Shown here one piece after another: positions 22,994 through 35,304 of a stretch of 64,000 nucleotides of DNA; position 1 is the stretch's first letter; the number at the start of each line of letters is the position of its first letter. The position numbers and the translations under genes are program-made. A model generated the notes under the pieces. That model searched no databases, was not told where the DNA came from, and saw nothing but the letters and a program-made list of their open reading frames with translations. The stretch comes from Blastobasis lacticolella (lineage: Eukaryota > Arthropoda > Insecta > Lepidoptera > Blastobasidae), in the NCBI GenBank assembly GCA_905147135.1, contig LR990050.1, forward strand, positions 9,174,001 to 9,238,000. Reading direction: 5' to 3'.

Positions 22994-23255
22994 TTTAATC
23001 ATTATGCAACACTTTTATTTTTTAAATTTTTGTCGGTCGCCGAGACACGGCGAAATCTAGGCTGAATACCTATATTTGTCTTTGACAAATTCAAATTTTC
23101 CTGTTTATATTTGGGTGTAATTATTTTCCCGCTAAACAGAATATTTTTTCTAATTTGTGAATGTTTTTTCTTGTTTGTAGCAAATTAATAGATAACTGCT
23201 TTTATAAGACAGTTGCATAAAATACTATTAAACATTTCTTACCGATAAGTTCACC

Positions 23256-23456
23256 ATGCTTCGCGGGGAGCCGTGGCTGTGGTAGAGATGGGGCCCAGCA
23301 TTTGTCGTCTTGCTGCCAGTGCAACGTGTCCCGGAATTTTAGAGGCAGGCAACGCATTGGTGTATCACTGGTGCTGCCAATGTCCCTAGAGAGCGATGAC
23401 CATAATCCATCAGGTTATTCGCTCTCTTTGTCTACCGATCATCGTAAAAAGGTATC
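23256..23456 (+). mobile_element. SINE-C copy 4, diverged 3' part
   Basis: gagccgtggctgtggtagag, cttgctgccagtgcaacgtg and ccatcaggttattcgctctc follow the order of SINE-C copy 2 (28335-28510), with about a quarter of positions changed and a short A tail near 23446. Confidence 0.55.
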
Positions 23457-23604
23457 TCAGGCTTAGTTATTCATGCAAAAGGGGAAAATGCAAAAATAAT
23501 AAGAAGAGTAAGAGCCCATACAAACGTACGCGCCTTCCGCGCGATTTGGCCCAAATATTTTTGAAATTTTGGTTTCTATATTAATGACAGAATGATATTT
23601 TTTT

Positions 23605-23800
23605 TATTTGTAAATAATCGCGCAGCGCCCGCCTAGTTACCGCGCAGTCGTCTCGTCACGCTCGCCTAATCACCGCGGCATCATCTGCGCCAATATGATA
23701 CGGGTTGTTGAGGTGAGGTTGCGCGATTTAGGCGCGATTCTTGTTCGGGCGCTACGCAGTGATTGGGCGGACGCGACGCGTACGCGATTTGTAAGCAGCG
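23605..23800. repeat. CpG-rich inverted-repeat block
   Basis: Left sequence aatcgcgcagcgcccgccta and right sequence (reversed) aatcgcgtacgcgtcgcgtc, with shared CGCC(T/C)AATCAC motifs, point to an imperfect foldback about 190 bp long. The surrounding DNA is very AT-rich. I cannot tell a transposon from a CpG-rich regulatory block. Confidence 0.35.
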
Positions 23801-25239
23801 ACATAAACAAGCCCTAAGATTTTTATTGTCTTATGAGGTAGGTAGTTCTTAATATGTAATTCTATGTAATTTTAAGTAGGTACGTAATGTTTAAGTAGTA
23901 AATAAATTTCCCCCCAATTATAAGACGAAGAAGTTTCAACCGAATTGTTTTAAATATGCAATATTTTAGATGGAGATCAAAGTCTAGGACACCTTACTGG
24001 CTGTTACTTTAAAATTGCGGCCATAAAGTCGTTGCGGCGACACAGCACCGGCGCTGTTTGGAGAATAAACCTTATTAAGGTGCGTTATCGCCGGTTGGGC
24101 CGTGCATAGTATTTACGATTTAGTGTAGTAGTGCCTTTAAAGTTTTAGACAGGAAGAATTGCAGTAAATTGTGTTTGAATTTTCTTGTAATGAAACGTTT
24201 TCCTAACTCTATATGTAGGTATGTACAAAAAAAGATTTTCATTATTAACTAGACTTCCGGAGTCTAGTTATATTTATTTCAGAATTCATGTTTCTATCAG
24301 AATTCATGGTTATAATTCTTTAATATATATTTAAGCACTCCGGGTACAAACTGTCAAAATGTCAAAAAGTAATGAAATATTTCCTAAACTGGAGAACAAT
24401 TTTACTAAAACAAAGCTAAGAACCACCGTAGACTTGCCAATTATATTTTTTGGAAAGTGGATACCGATGCCTACGTACAGGCGTATAAACTGACTTTCAA
24501 ATAAAAATTAGTGCTTTGAAATCCATCCGTTTGGGAGACATGCCATGCCGATAAACATTCTGATACCCGTATTTACAAAAACTACCTAAGATACTCAGAC
24601 AGATACACTTCGAACTTATAATGTAATGTAATATAACTTGTTAATGTATGTGCTACTATTTAACATTTAAGACACTTAAAATAAAATCAAAATGGAAAAA
24701 TTCAGCAATTTTCCGCCAATAATGTCGCTTAAAATTGTAATCCCCGCAACGTCGAGCAAATTTGTTTAACCGTCAGTTTCCTACTCTGTGGCGTCTTACG
24801 AGCCATAAACGTAGTCAACCGTCCATTTTCCCGCTATCGCGACTACAGGCAGCGGACACGCAGACCGTCACAACAATAACGATACAAGAGGACATATTAG
24901 CCCACAGCTTACTACCAAATTTAGCTTTTATTGTTTACTTAATAAGGTTGATAATTGTCTGTCTCTTGTCGTTGAGTTGTGGGGGGTGGATGTGGTGGAA
25001 AGGCATTACCATAACGACTCGCTCGCCCCTTAACGCAGCATGCTTGGTCACGCTGCCCCCCGACGTTGGTTGCAATTTCCACGGCGGGCATTTTTGTGAA
25101 AAGTGGCACGGCCGAGGGAAACGTGTGTGCTTTGGATGTGTATAGTATGCCTATAATAATAATAAATTTTATTAAATCTTTTGATTTATGGACTGTGTTC
25201 TCGGTTTATGTTTATTGATAACCACTTGTTAAATGTGCC
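23801..25239. other. No gene supported; possible conserved noncoding block
   Basis: 24690-25140 is repeat-poor and contains TTTGTTTA, AATAAG and TAATT-type motifs. A 127-codon frame here has no recognisable domain. Confidence 0.3.
24246..24270. repeat. Perfect 10 bp stem-loop
   Basis: TAACTAGACT (24246-24255) and AGTCTAGTTA (24261-24270) are exact inverse copies around TCCGG. A short site, possibly a chance palindrome. Confidence 0.3.
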
Positions 25240-25320
25240 TCCTTATACCGTTGGCGAAGCGAGGCTGACCAAGGTCTTTCAACAGTCTCGAGAGTCGGTT
25301 GGCACCCCATAATGGTGGCA
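25240..25320 (-). repeat. SINE-E fragment, minus strand
   Basis: Reverse complement gives gaaagaccttggtcagcctc and cgccaacggtataaggaggc, the best kept core of this family in the window. Confidence 0.45.
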
Positions 25321-25539
25321 CCTCACAATATTAAGTAATAGTTATAGAAGTATGTAGTTAAAACTGTCAGTAAAATAATTTACAAGGTTGACTTTCTGAC
25401 GTACGTATGATGAACGATTTTTCTACTTCGGTTTAGGCTAGACATTTATGACCACTCCATCAGACTTATGCAGACTCTTCATTTTCGAAATTTGAATCCA
25501 AGTACCTGGTAGGCAAATAAACCATATATGTAGATAGGT

Positions 25540-26240
25540 TACGCACGGTAGGTACCTACGCATGAAACCAGAGCGGTCACGAAACCGCACCCAAAACATT
25601 ACCCTGCAACTAATAATCCCGTATAAATATAGGAACGCAAACGCTAAACCCGCGCCGTCACCCCGCAAACATACATCAGCCGCGTGTCGCGCGTAAAACT
25701 CGCTTTTCACCGTAAATCCAATTTGAGCGGCTCGTCCGAAAGGGCGACTCGTGGCTGGCTGTAATTATTCACGTGTTATGACATCTCATTTGCATATAAT
25801 CGGTGCGGCGGGTGCGGTGCGTGAGGCAACTGCCTCCTAGGCCATTCACACGAACGGCCCGTATCTGATCGGAGCCGGCCTATGAAAAGGCGGCCACTAA
25901 TTAAAAAATAAACTACCTAAGATGGTTCGTGAATATTTACGAAAGCGCCCGGAAGAGATTTAGCTTCATGTAGCTACGGCTACGTGGTAATACATGCACC
26001 AGTTGCCGTATGCGAATGAGTGTAATTAGACGGAGATCTCTGATAACGGTTTTGTTACTAAGTTTTGGTTTGATGGGACGTGTTTAAAGTGAAAAATGTA
26101 GATGACTTTACACTAAGTCTGAGGTACAAATTGCGCATCGGGTAGTTTCGGTTTCGTAATTATTTACACGCACGCGAAAGAATCGAAATAGCCGATGTGC
26201 ATTATTTACAACTGATATCTATCTGTATGGCAATTATCAT
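25540..26240. promoter_or_regulatory. Candidate regulatory island upstream of the Pax gene
   Basis: Repeat-poor, CpG-rich sequence with a mix of tgtaattattcacgtgttat, tcatttgcatataat and similar clusters of homeodomain- and POU-like sites around 25755-25800. Proposed only from composition and motif content. Confidence 0.25.
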
Positions 26241-26769
26241 GGAGGACGAAGCTGGCGAGTAACGACTGTATGATCCTATAACTGTCATGTAAAACATTTA
26301 CTTAAACAGGCGGAGTGTATGCATTCGTATTTGATTGAACTGCACGCCAGTGCCAGTTGCAAATATCAGCCCTTTTGCGGTTATCATATCTATGCGGTCC
26401 TTTCGCAGATGTCATGATCCAACGACACGTCAACTATAAGCCAACACAAACTCCAATAAAATTGCTGCTACAATTTTGACGATCACACAGCGAGTCGTAT
26501 TTCGGGACATAAAGAAATTCAGTACCTAGTCCTTGATTTTAAGTTCCTTGTGGACGTAATGGTACTTACAGAAAGCCGTCCACAAGATCTTGGAGGGGTC
26601 TCCAATATCAAATCTATTTGCATTATTTTTTGTCTATTAGACGCACTGTCAAACTCATGATTGTGCGACTCCTACAGCTGTATTTTTCACATTCTCTGCC
26701 GTTATAAAAATTGGTGTCTATATATTTAGACTCTTGTATTTAAACTTTGTAAGTGGAAAATTGAAGACG

Positions 26770-26985
26770 TCATCAACATCATCATGTCAGTCGCAAAACG
26801 CCCATTGCTGGGCATAGGCCTTCCCTAGAGATTTCCACAAAAGCCGTTCTTGTGCCTTCCGCATTCAGCTGGTACCTGCGATCACCAAGAATTTACCAAG
26901 TCGACGGTCCACTTTATAGGGTGCTATACCCATGCTGCGTCTTCCAGTACGTGGTAGCCAGTCGAGAAATGTATTGTTCCTTCGG
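26770..26985 (-). pseudogene. Non-LTR retrotransposon 3' end (second lineage), minus strand
   Basis: Reading the minus strand gives WLPRTGRRSMG, then AGTS-stop-MRKAQERLLWKSLGKAYAQQW and a natural stop, followed by a GATGATG tail at about 26770. This matches the C-terminus of an endonuclease-reverse transcriptase family common in Lepidoptera. One in-frame TGA replaces a tryptophan codon. Only the last 70 or so codons remain, a usual outcome of 5' truncation on insertion. Confidence 0.75.
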
Positions 26986-28175
26986 CTATCATTATAGTTC
27001 AGTTTTAAGCTCGATTTGCTGTTTCACTAATCGAGCATAGTCTTGAGCATCTACTTGGGGAGACTTCTGTGAGGTGGCAAGAAAAAGAGGCGTTTGTTCG
27101 GTTTGTTTACGTTTTTCAATCTTGGCTACGCCAAGAACCCTGCTTTTGTTATGAGCTGCTGATCTACATGAATTCACACCTACTCCAAAAGTAAGACCCT
27201 CGTTTATTGCAGCTCTCTAAATGTATGTTCGGTCTTTCCGAACATGATAATTTCATAATCGATTTTTACGGTTTTCATGAATACAGCAAATAATTTATAA
27301 GTATCATGTACCAAATAAAATTACCTACGCTATTATCCGATGTGTAGGTAGCTGTAGATAAATTTCCTGACGCCCTCAATCTCAATAACGGACCACAATG
27401 GAGGCAGTTGAGGATTGGAAAGCTGACGAGATTCATGTGTGTGACTGAGCGTGGATACTCGCATCGGTTGCGCGGGCGCATATCTATGCGGATCGCCCAG
27501 CTCGCTCCATTGTGATAGGGATACCTACTCAGCGGCCGCGGAACGGGCAAAATCACCTCCTTTATTTGTGAAATCGTATACGGATAGGCGAAAACTTGAG
27601 AGAAATGAGAATTTTTTGATGTGGCTGTATTTTAAATACTTACATAGGACACTAAGGACTCCCTGTAATGAAATATGTATCTCTATAACAATATAATTCT
27701 TTGTGAAAAAGACGTATCTTTAGTTTAACTTACAAACATTATAGTAACATACTACATACGTCCAAACTCCACCAGAGCGGAGATGTACGGATCGGAGACG
27801 AGAGGAGAAGTTTTACAAAGAGTGTGTCAACCGAAGCTGTGCGGAGCGGAGCTGAGATGAATGCAAAACGCGAATGCGGAGCAGAACTAGCGGTACATGA
27901 ATAAAAAACGTAACAGAGACAATTCTTCTAATGTACAGCTTTGTCGCGGTTCCGCTTGAACTCTGTGGTAGCGGTGTCGCCCAAAGAGGGCCAAGCGGGG
28001 CCACCGAGGGGCATCGAGGGACAGCGAGGCACAGCTTTTCTCTTTTCTCTTATCATCTCTACTCTGATCGTCTCGTTTCCGCCGGTGGAGTCGGGGCGTA
28101 CTATTAATATGAAAATATGTTTCTGTTTTGTTTTGTTGCCACAGCTAAACTCATCAACATCATCATCCTGGTAAG
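26986..28175. other. No gene seen
   Basis: 27395-27560 is repeat-poor with raised GC. 27770-27890 is a purine-rich stretch with repeated gcggagcggagctgag-like words, perhaps an old repeat. Nothing coding. Confidence 0.35.
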
Positions 28176-28510
28176 AGAGGTAGGGCATAGCGGGGTATCC
28201 CGTTCGAATAGGAGCCGCCCGACTGGGGAAGTACCTCCATCTAACAGAATACCGCAGCTAAACAATACTTTTTTAAATAGTATTGTTTCTGCCGGTGAGT
28301 AAGGTTTTCAGTGCTCCATGGGGTGGGGATTTGGGGAACCGTGGCTTTGGCAGTGGAGGGGCATTTGCCTTTTTGCTGCCAGAGCAACGTGTTAAAGAGG
28401 TAGGCAACGCATTTGCGATACTCTTGGTTTTGCTAATGTCTATAGGCAGTGGTGACCATTTTCCATCAGGTGGCCCGCTTGCCTGTTTGCCTACCGTATG
28501 ACATAAAAAA
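28176..28510 (+). mobile_element. SINE-C copy 2, poly(A)-tailed
   Basis: The start agaggtagggcatagcgggg and the end gcctaccgtatgacat plus poly(A) mark the element on the + strand. It shares the whole length with 4853-5216. Two chance open frames lie in it. Confidence 0.75.
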
Positions 28511-28934
28511 AAATCTTGGTTGTGCTCTAGCGGCGCGCAAGGGCCTGGGTTCTCCTAATCCAATTCGCTGGTCTTTGGCATCCTTGGCACGCATACCTTT
28601 CATTCTTTACGACGCCAAGCCTTCGCTTCTTGAGCAGGCCTCTTGTTCCTGTACTTACCTGAGGTGGTATAGCTAGTCATTATAGCCATAGTTTCCACTC
28701 TTGCAGTGATGTAACAAAGGTTCAGCAATCACCCTTCCGCGAAGTTGTCGTCGTTATACTACGGGGAGGATATTTAAAAAAATGCGTTTCTACGGAAAAT
28801 TCTACATGAACGAAGCAACGGACAAAATTTAGCGTGCAATAATATAACGGAATCGCTTTGAAGATTAAGGTAAACTTGCGTATCGTAAACGTACACAATG
28901 TTATAGTAAAAATATAATAAACAGACCTAAAACT

Positions 28935-29050
28935 TTATTTATTTATTTATTTAACATTTTATTGTACACAATAAATAGTATACAAAATAGACTAACAGAA
29001 AAAAATCACAACAGGTACAATTTTTGTTGCTTCTGTCGTTACCGTTCGCG
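28935..29050 (-). repeat. SINE-G copy with (AAAT)n tail
   Basis: tttatttatttatttattta then ttgtacacaataaatagtat recurs at 47068-47240 and 58141-58262, always with the T-rich end first, so the elements are read from the minus strand with AAAT tails. Confidence 0.5.
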
Positions 29051-29684
29051 CCTGTAAACGCATCTACTTTCAGGTACACACTCCGAGACAAACGCACGTC
29101 AGTGGAAACCGCATGTGAAATGACGATTAAGAACAGTTGTAAGTAGCCTTTGTTCGATCGTATCTCGGATAAGGGGCTATTGTCTTCGCTCAGCAGTAGA
29201 CACGCTCAAATAGTACCTACCCCTAGCGTTTGCGGGATTACCTTATGCATACATGCATACATTACGTCTAATAGATGCTTCGTACATGAGAGGTTAAATG
29301 TTCTATTTTAGGAAAGGAAAGAGGATGACTGGTGAGCGAAGGTATTTGCGTTAAAGTTCCAGAAATGAGGGTACACCGCAAATATATTCTCACTTCTCAG
29401 TGTTTTCTCAGGTTTTAAATTTTTCGTGACCGACAGTGTTCTTTTAAAGTCTAATTCCGTTGACCCTTTTCTACCTTCGCGGTACAAGAAGCAGGCTGAT
29501 GTTCCATTCTTATGTAATAAGTAGATATAAGCTATCCGTACAAACCGTTTTGGTGCGCATGGCTAAGAAATTGAATGCTTTGCCTGTGTAATGTGTTTCA
29601 CTAGCAGTACAATCTGGACTCCTTCAAGTCCAGAGTAAATAGGCAATTTCTAGAGAAGCATGCTGCATCTTCGCTACGGCCGCA

Positions 29685-29922
29685 TTGCACTATAGAGATT
29701 TTCTGTTTTTTGTTTTAATAGGGATTCAGACAACACTGTCCGAGATGGAGTCACTGCCATTCCAGGATGGGGAGAAAGAGCCATGGCTTGTTGTCATTAA
29801 GGTCATCCAAATTCATCACCAAGGAGGCCAAAGACCGAACGAAGTGGACAAGTGGAAGAAATCTGAAAAGCGCAACCGGGATTTATGTCAGGATGTGACA
29901 CACGGTCTTTCTACAATGTATT
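29685..29922 (+). other. Unassigned stretch with a chance open frame, possible old retroelement piece
   Basis: Residues such as AKDRTKW can be read near 29830 in a frame other than the longest one, which hints at a retrotransposon C-terminus, but no longer match was found. The SINE-B copy 2 interrupts what follows. Confidence 0.25.
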
Positions 29923-29932
29923 GCAAGCCACT

Positions 29933-30178
29933 CATCATCATCATCACAGCCCATAACAATCCACTGCAGGACTTCAGGCCTCTTCCACGAAAGGGGAGGT
30001 CATTGCCATAATCTCCACGCTTGGCAGGCGGGTTGGAGATCGCAGTGCAGTTGATGTAAATTTACCCAGAAAGATGCTGCTGCCCATCTTTCGGATTTGT
30101 CCCTTAGTCGCCTCTTACGACACCCACGGGAAGAGATGGGGTGGTGCTATTCTTTGAGGTGGCGGCACCACACACCAC
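29933..30178 (-). mobile_element. SINE-B copy 2 with 10 bp target-site duplication
   Basis: A complete 246 bp copy is flanked by GCAAGCCACT at 29923-29932 and again at 30179-30188. That identifies both ends. On the minus strand it runs from gtggtgtgtggtgccgccac to a (GATGAT)n tail. The duplication and tail show it moved as a retroposon. Confidence 0.85.
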
Positions 30179-30188
30179 GCAAGCCACT

Positions 30189-32639
30189 GGAGTCACCAAA
30201 TTCTGAACAAATAATAATGAGCGTTCCGAGCTCATACTCAGGTATTTCCCAAACCCACGCCTACAAGGCACATTCTTTGATGTTAATCCGAGCTGTTACC
30301 TCAATCTATTGTTAGTTTTCGGTTCTCACCGTTATTTAATTAACTACCGTTTCGTAATTAGCCGTTCTAAACGAATTGAAAGGATAATGACAGTCCGTCC
30401 ATCGTGTTTTCTGAATAATAGATGCTACCTAATAAAGTAACGAATAATCTATTTACAAAAGTAATTGCAACAGAGTATGGGACTCGGAGAGTGTTCCATT
30501 ATGTACGAGTGGCTCGGTTACATTCCCATGGATATGTAACTCGTAACCGGCAATTAGGACAACCGGACAATTGATTTCCGTTAATAAATGTTGTAATTGC
30601 GTAGCCGATGAAGGGTTTCCACCCAGTGACGTGTGTACTTATGGGAAACAAGTTTACCATTAATCCACGGAAAATTACACCGTACGTAATAATTACGGCG
30701 AAAAACGAAAGATCTAGCTTCAGTTAATTACCTACCAGAACTTTTTCTAATGACTTAATTTTTGTTAAAGAGTACTCTACCGATATTACGTTCCTATTAC
30801 AAAAAGTTAATTCATTAATAATTACTATTCAAATGAAATAATTTCTTTACCGTCCTGTAAAGGATTAGGTCGGTATATAGAACGCATACAGCGTTACTTC
30901 ACAACATACCTAAGTAAGTATTAAAAGTAGAAAAGTAGATACGGTATGTACCTAATTAGTAACTGTAACTGTTTGTAATTAGCGCCCCCCTATATTTCAC
31001 ATTGGCGTATAGATATTAAAACAGCTAATTAGGAAATTATGGTAGCGCTGGTGGTTCCTCACCGAGCACGCTCTTAGGGGCGGGCATGTACTGCATTTAC
31101 CTACAATTTACCAACAATTTACATATTGGGTCGGCCGCGTCAGTTGCGTGGGTTTTTCTGTTAATATATGTAAATGGGAAGCAATTAGGCGAGTTAAAAC
31201 ACGGGGTAGGCAGTCTAGGCAAGTGCGCCCGCGCCCCTTCCGCCGCCATATGTTGGGGGCGGAGGTAGGGTGGCGTGTTTCCAAGCCGAGGCGCTTTTTT
31301 ATTAGCCGCTTTTAAGGTGCCGTGGACAGAAGCCAGTGCATTCGAATTTGGAATTGAGAAAGTATTTTTAGTTTGAATATAAATGCAAAAGTCCATAGGC
31401 TGTGATGATTGCTTACCATCAGGTAGGCCGTGAACTTGTTGGCCACCATTGCGGTTTACAATAAAAAAATAGGTCTCAAGTAGATATTTAAATTTGTGTC
31501 GCAATAGACAGGGACACTTTGTAAGTAGAAAGAGGAAAATATAAAAAACATTCGCCTTAGATGTAGGACCTTTGTGTTATTAAGGTCACTAATTAGCCTG
31601 ATTTATGAAGCAACTACCTACGCTATTCAAGGAACTTTAACGACAGGATTTTGTTTGACCTCTTTCTCGCTAATTGTTAAGATTTTTTTTACTTATAGAA
31701 ACGTAGTGAATACCACATAAAATCCGTTTAAGTAGTTTTTGACTTTAGACGCAGCGTGGGACTTTGTTTTATATTATTTATTGATTACCTGTACCTAAGT
31801 AACTCCATTCTAATTAAAGTACGTTTCAAATGTACAAATGTAGAGCACGACAACGGAAAGTATTATCCGCAGAAATCGGAATATGTTGACTTATTTAATA
31901 CCTATCTAATCCACAGAAATCTAAAGAATTTTCTATATTTCTATTTATTTACATTTCTGTTGAAAATTCTTATGCTTATCCTGCTCTACAATGATATTTT
32001 TCTATCGAAACACACTTCAGACACCAACATATTGCAAAACTACTAACATCGGCCGGCACTTCTACTAAAACTGCGAAACTGCGAATTGGAGTGTAAGCGC
32101 ACGGCCTATGCGTCGGGGCGGGGCTTCCCCGGCGCCGCCTCCGCTCGAAGCGCGCCCATTGGGCGGATGCGCGCGATTGTCCGAGACGGGCCACGTTCAT
32201 TACCGAGTTAACTTACGAGTACGAGATTTTTATATCGATTTGGACGAGTTTAAAGAGGTTTAGCTTTTTAATTGAGAATTGCGATGTAGTGGTTCGATGG
32301 GAAGGTGATTGAGGTAGTTCTTAGCGTAGATACGTTTAGAAATGGGTAATGGAATTCATGGATTGTAAAGGAATATTTGTGAAGATTTAATACTTTTTCT
32401 ACGTGGATACTCTTTGAAACAAGAATTAAGGACTTCTTCTACATGGATACTCAGATATAAACAGAGCATTGTGTGCAAAAAAATAATTAACGATAAAAAA
32501 TAAAGTTGCACAGTGATAAATGTGAAAACAGTCCACCTGATGGAAAGCGAGTCCTTAGGAACTTTCTTCCGATCTATGATTTATGCACTGATGATTTTTT
32601 TATGATAGATATATAGTTCTAGTCTATAATCAGTATATA
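30189..32639. promoter_or_regulatory. Mostly repeat-poor stretch, candidate regulatory islands
   Basis: 30470-31300 has dense TAATTA/CAATTA words (for example attaattacc, caattaggcgagtt) mixed with CpG-rich pieces, and 32080-32200 is CpG-rich. A 135-codon minus-strand frame (31097-31504) spans a SINE-F scrap and is not a gene. No coding exon was found. Confidence 0.25.
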
Positions 32640-32904
32640 CAGGGTGTTACATAATATATGTATAAAGCCGTGAACTGGTTAGAGTGTTAAACATAATAAA
32701 ACGATAGGTACAATTATTTCTGTTGTACGTGGAATTTTTGTACCTATCGTTTTCATACATTTAGCACTCTATACGGTTCACGGCTTCATACATATGTTAT
32801 ATAAAAAAAATTCACGTACGACAGAAATAATTGTACCTATCGTTTTATTATGTTTAACACTCCATCCAGTTCACGGCTTTATACATATATTATGTAACAC
32901 CCTG
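32640..32904. mobile_element. MITE with CAGGGTGTTAC ends and TA target sites
   Basis: A 265 bp element starts CAGGGTGTTACATAATATA and ends in its reverse complement TATATTATGTAACACCCTG, each end next to TA. This fits a mariner/Tc1-type MITE. The arms contain further copies of one module (ataggtacaattatttctgt and gttcacggctt), so the interior is a set of nested inverted repeats rather than one simple stem. No coding capacity. Confidence 0.75.
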
Positions 32905-33264
32905 TATAGTTTATAATCTATAGTTTTTGGATAATTTAGATATTTACTAAACCATCGACATCCAGATTGTTGCAAGATCGTGATCCCAACAAACGAAACG
33001 AACTGTGACACCGAATACGGAGTCAAACTCCCGCGAACTCAATCGACTAGACACACCGGAGTTGAATACTCACAAATTGAGCGCATTGTTCTATCAGGTA
33101 GCCGCGAGATCGTGTGTCGCACCTGGGTGGTCCGGATAGATAGCACAAATATTTTGAGCATATTATAATGGTAATGGGTGATGTCGGAGTCGCCGGCAAG
33201 GCATTGTGAGCCGACCACGACTAATGTAGCATATAGGTACGCGTTTGCGACCAGAATGGCTCGA
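32905..33264. other. No gene seen
   Basis: Moderately GC-rich unique sequence leading into the tandem array, with one 62-codon frame lacking any recognisable feature. Confidence 0.4.
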
Positions 33265-33625
33265 GCTGTGGAAATTCGAAGGAAACTTCCCTCAGTAATG
33301 TGCCAAGGTTCTAACTCGGTGTAGTGAGTGGCAAGATAGAGAGGTCTTTACAGTGGATTTTCATATTAATTTGCCAAAGTTCTAACTCGCTGGAATGGAA
33401 GTTTGACGGAAAGTCTCCTCACTAATGTGCAAAGGTTCTAACTCGCTGCTGTATGTGACAAGTATACTCCGCGTCATTAAAGAAGAGAGTTCGGTGGCTT
33501 TCTATATTGATGTGTCAAAGTTCTAACTCGCTATAGTGAGTGGCAAGGTTCGGTGGTCTTCTGTAGAAATTGGACGGAAAGTATCCTCACTAATGTGCCA
33601 AGGTTCTAACTCGCTGTAAGTGGCA
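33265..33625. repeat. Degenerate tandem array with TTCTAACTCGCT core
   Basis: A 20-base core, (T)TGCCAAGGTTCTAACTCGCT, occurs five times, starting at 33301, 33372, 33428, 33513 and 33597. Two flanks alternate: type A is preceded by gacggaaagt and ctcactaatg, type B by ttcggtgg and atatt. A copies (1, 3, 5) are 127 and 169 bp apart and B copies (2, 4) 141 bp apart, so the array looks like a decayed two-part repeat unit. Several copies are followed by tagtgagtggcaag. I do not recognise the unit. Confidence 0.7.
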
Positions 33626-35162
33626 AGTAAGTAACGAGTAGAAGGGTCTCCGGTGGGTGGTCGGGCGTAGTTTGCGTGCGTCGTGCCGCATCCCGATGGC
33701 TGCGGTCGCGGGCGCTATTGTCGCGACCTCGCTTTGTCGTGTGGTGTGGGCTGGGTGCTAATGGGCCTTTCATTATCTGGCAACAATACAATTCTGGGTG
33801 TAGGAATCGAGATTCTGTGTAAGGGAACGGGAGGAAAGTTTCTTTTGTGACTTTTTAATGAAAATACTTAATTTTAATAAAACGAAATAACATTGTGTCG
33901 GTGTTATAAAACTACATAAATATTATTGTTCATTTAGTTGATACCTGGGTATAGGAAAGGAGGATGCTCAAGCTTCATGGAAAAGAAAAACCAGTTCCGG
34001 CACAAACAAGACGTATATCATATTATCAATATTAATAAGTAATCAAATAATAACCAAGTCTTATCTTGATACTTACTGTCGACTTATGAAAACATTTATT
34101 TATTTATTTATATTTATTTAAAACCAAGGGCCAATACCTATATCAAAAACTCCGAGCTCGGCTCGCTTACTTCGCGGACCATCTTCTGGAAGCAAACTCA
34201 TGAATTTGTAATGGAAAAATGACAAACACACCCTACGCGCCTGTAATTATCTAGGGTTTCCATCATCTGTTGACTATACTATAGGACTCCAAACTATCGA
34301 CTCAAATGTACCCTTTCAAGCATCACGTCAGCCCAAAGTACTATAGTACTTACTTTTTAGCTCCTTATCATTTAGAAGTTATGTGGCTTCATCATAAACT
34401 TAGTAGCACGAGATGAAGGCTGCCGGAAGTAAACCAGTGTGTTATATTAAAGTGAGAAACACAAGCTATGGTCTGTAATTTTCTAGGGTTTCTCTCGATT
34501 ACTTAGAGTTTCTATAATTAGATCCTAACCAGTAAGATATCAGTAAAATACATAAAAAAAAATTATACATCAATAAATTAACAAAAACACGTAGTTGTCC
34601 TTTTTTTTCAAGTCTGTTAATAAAATGTGCCAAGCATTAAGGAATTTAATATAATATTAATTGAATAAATCAAATAAAAATAACTAAACATTAAGCTCGC
34701 CTTTGTACATCTCTGTTACTGTACTGTATCATTATGTCATGTTTGTGTACAATAAAGAATAAAAGTAAAGTAAAGTTAACATATATTTTTGATAGTCAAA
34801 AGATAAAAGATTTACCTATATGTTTGACAGTAAGGATCGCAATCAGATCCGGTTATTATTTTATAACTTACTACTATTGATAATTTGAGATATGTTTTCT
34901 GCCAGAGCTTGGTTTTTTTGAGCATCCTCCTTCTTACACAATCAAAGGATATTTTAAAATTAGTTTAAGATATTTACGAAAGTGCACCTTTTTAAGTTTT
35001 CGCTTCTAGTTAAACCATTGGTTTTTAATTGTATCGACTACTTATATTTAATTTAATAGTTAAATTAAAATTAATATCACTAATTTTTGGATAGTTTGCG
35101 GGAAAAACAATAATTGCCTTTAAATATGTAAAAAGCTGCCTTTGTATTAAGAAGGTATAATA
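33626..35162. other. No gene seen
   Basis: A CpG-rich patch at 33645-33740, then AT-rich DNA. The phrase gtgtacaataaagaataaaa at 34745 resembles the SINE-G end region. Confidence 0.4.
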
Positions 35163-35300
35163 TTCTAGCGATCACAGTTACAAGTGTCAGAGCGAGAGGT
35201 ACTGAGCTCAATCCCCAGTGCTACATAGTACCAATGACTTTTTCTGATACATAAATAAGCTATATTCTAATCGATGTTCTTATAACATGGCTAATAATAA
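35163..35300 (+). mobile_element. SINE-D copy 2, partial
   Basis: gaggtactgagctcaatccc and accaatgactttttctgata match SINE-D copy 1. The end block is lost near 35290. Confidence 0.5.
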
Positions 35301-35304
35301 TATG

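Noticed and set aside
31097..31504. 135-codon open frame (-)
   Set aside because: It runs over a SINE-F scrap and a CpG-rich block; no protein features.
33301..33620. CRISPR-like array
   Set aside because: Repeat cores are imperfect, spacing is irregular and the flanks are repeated too; the genome is that of an insect.
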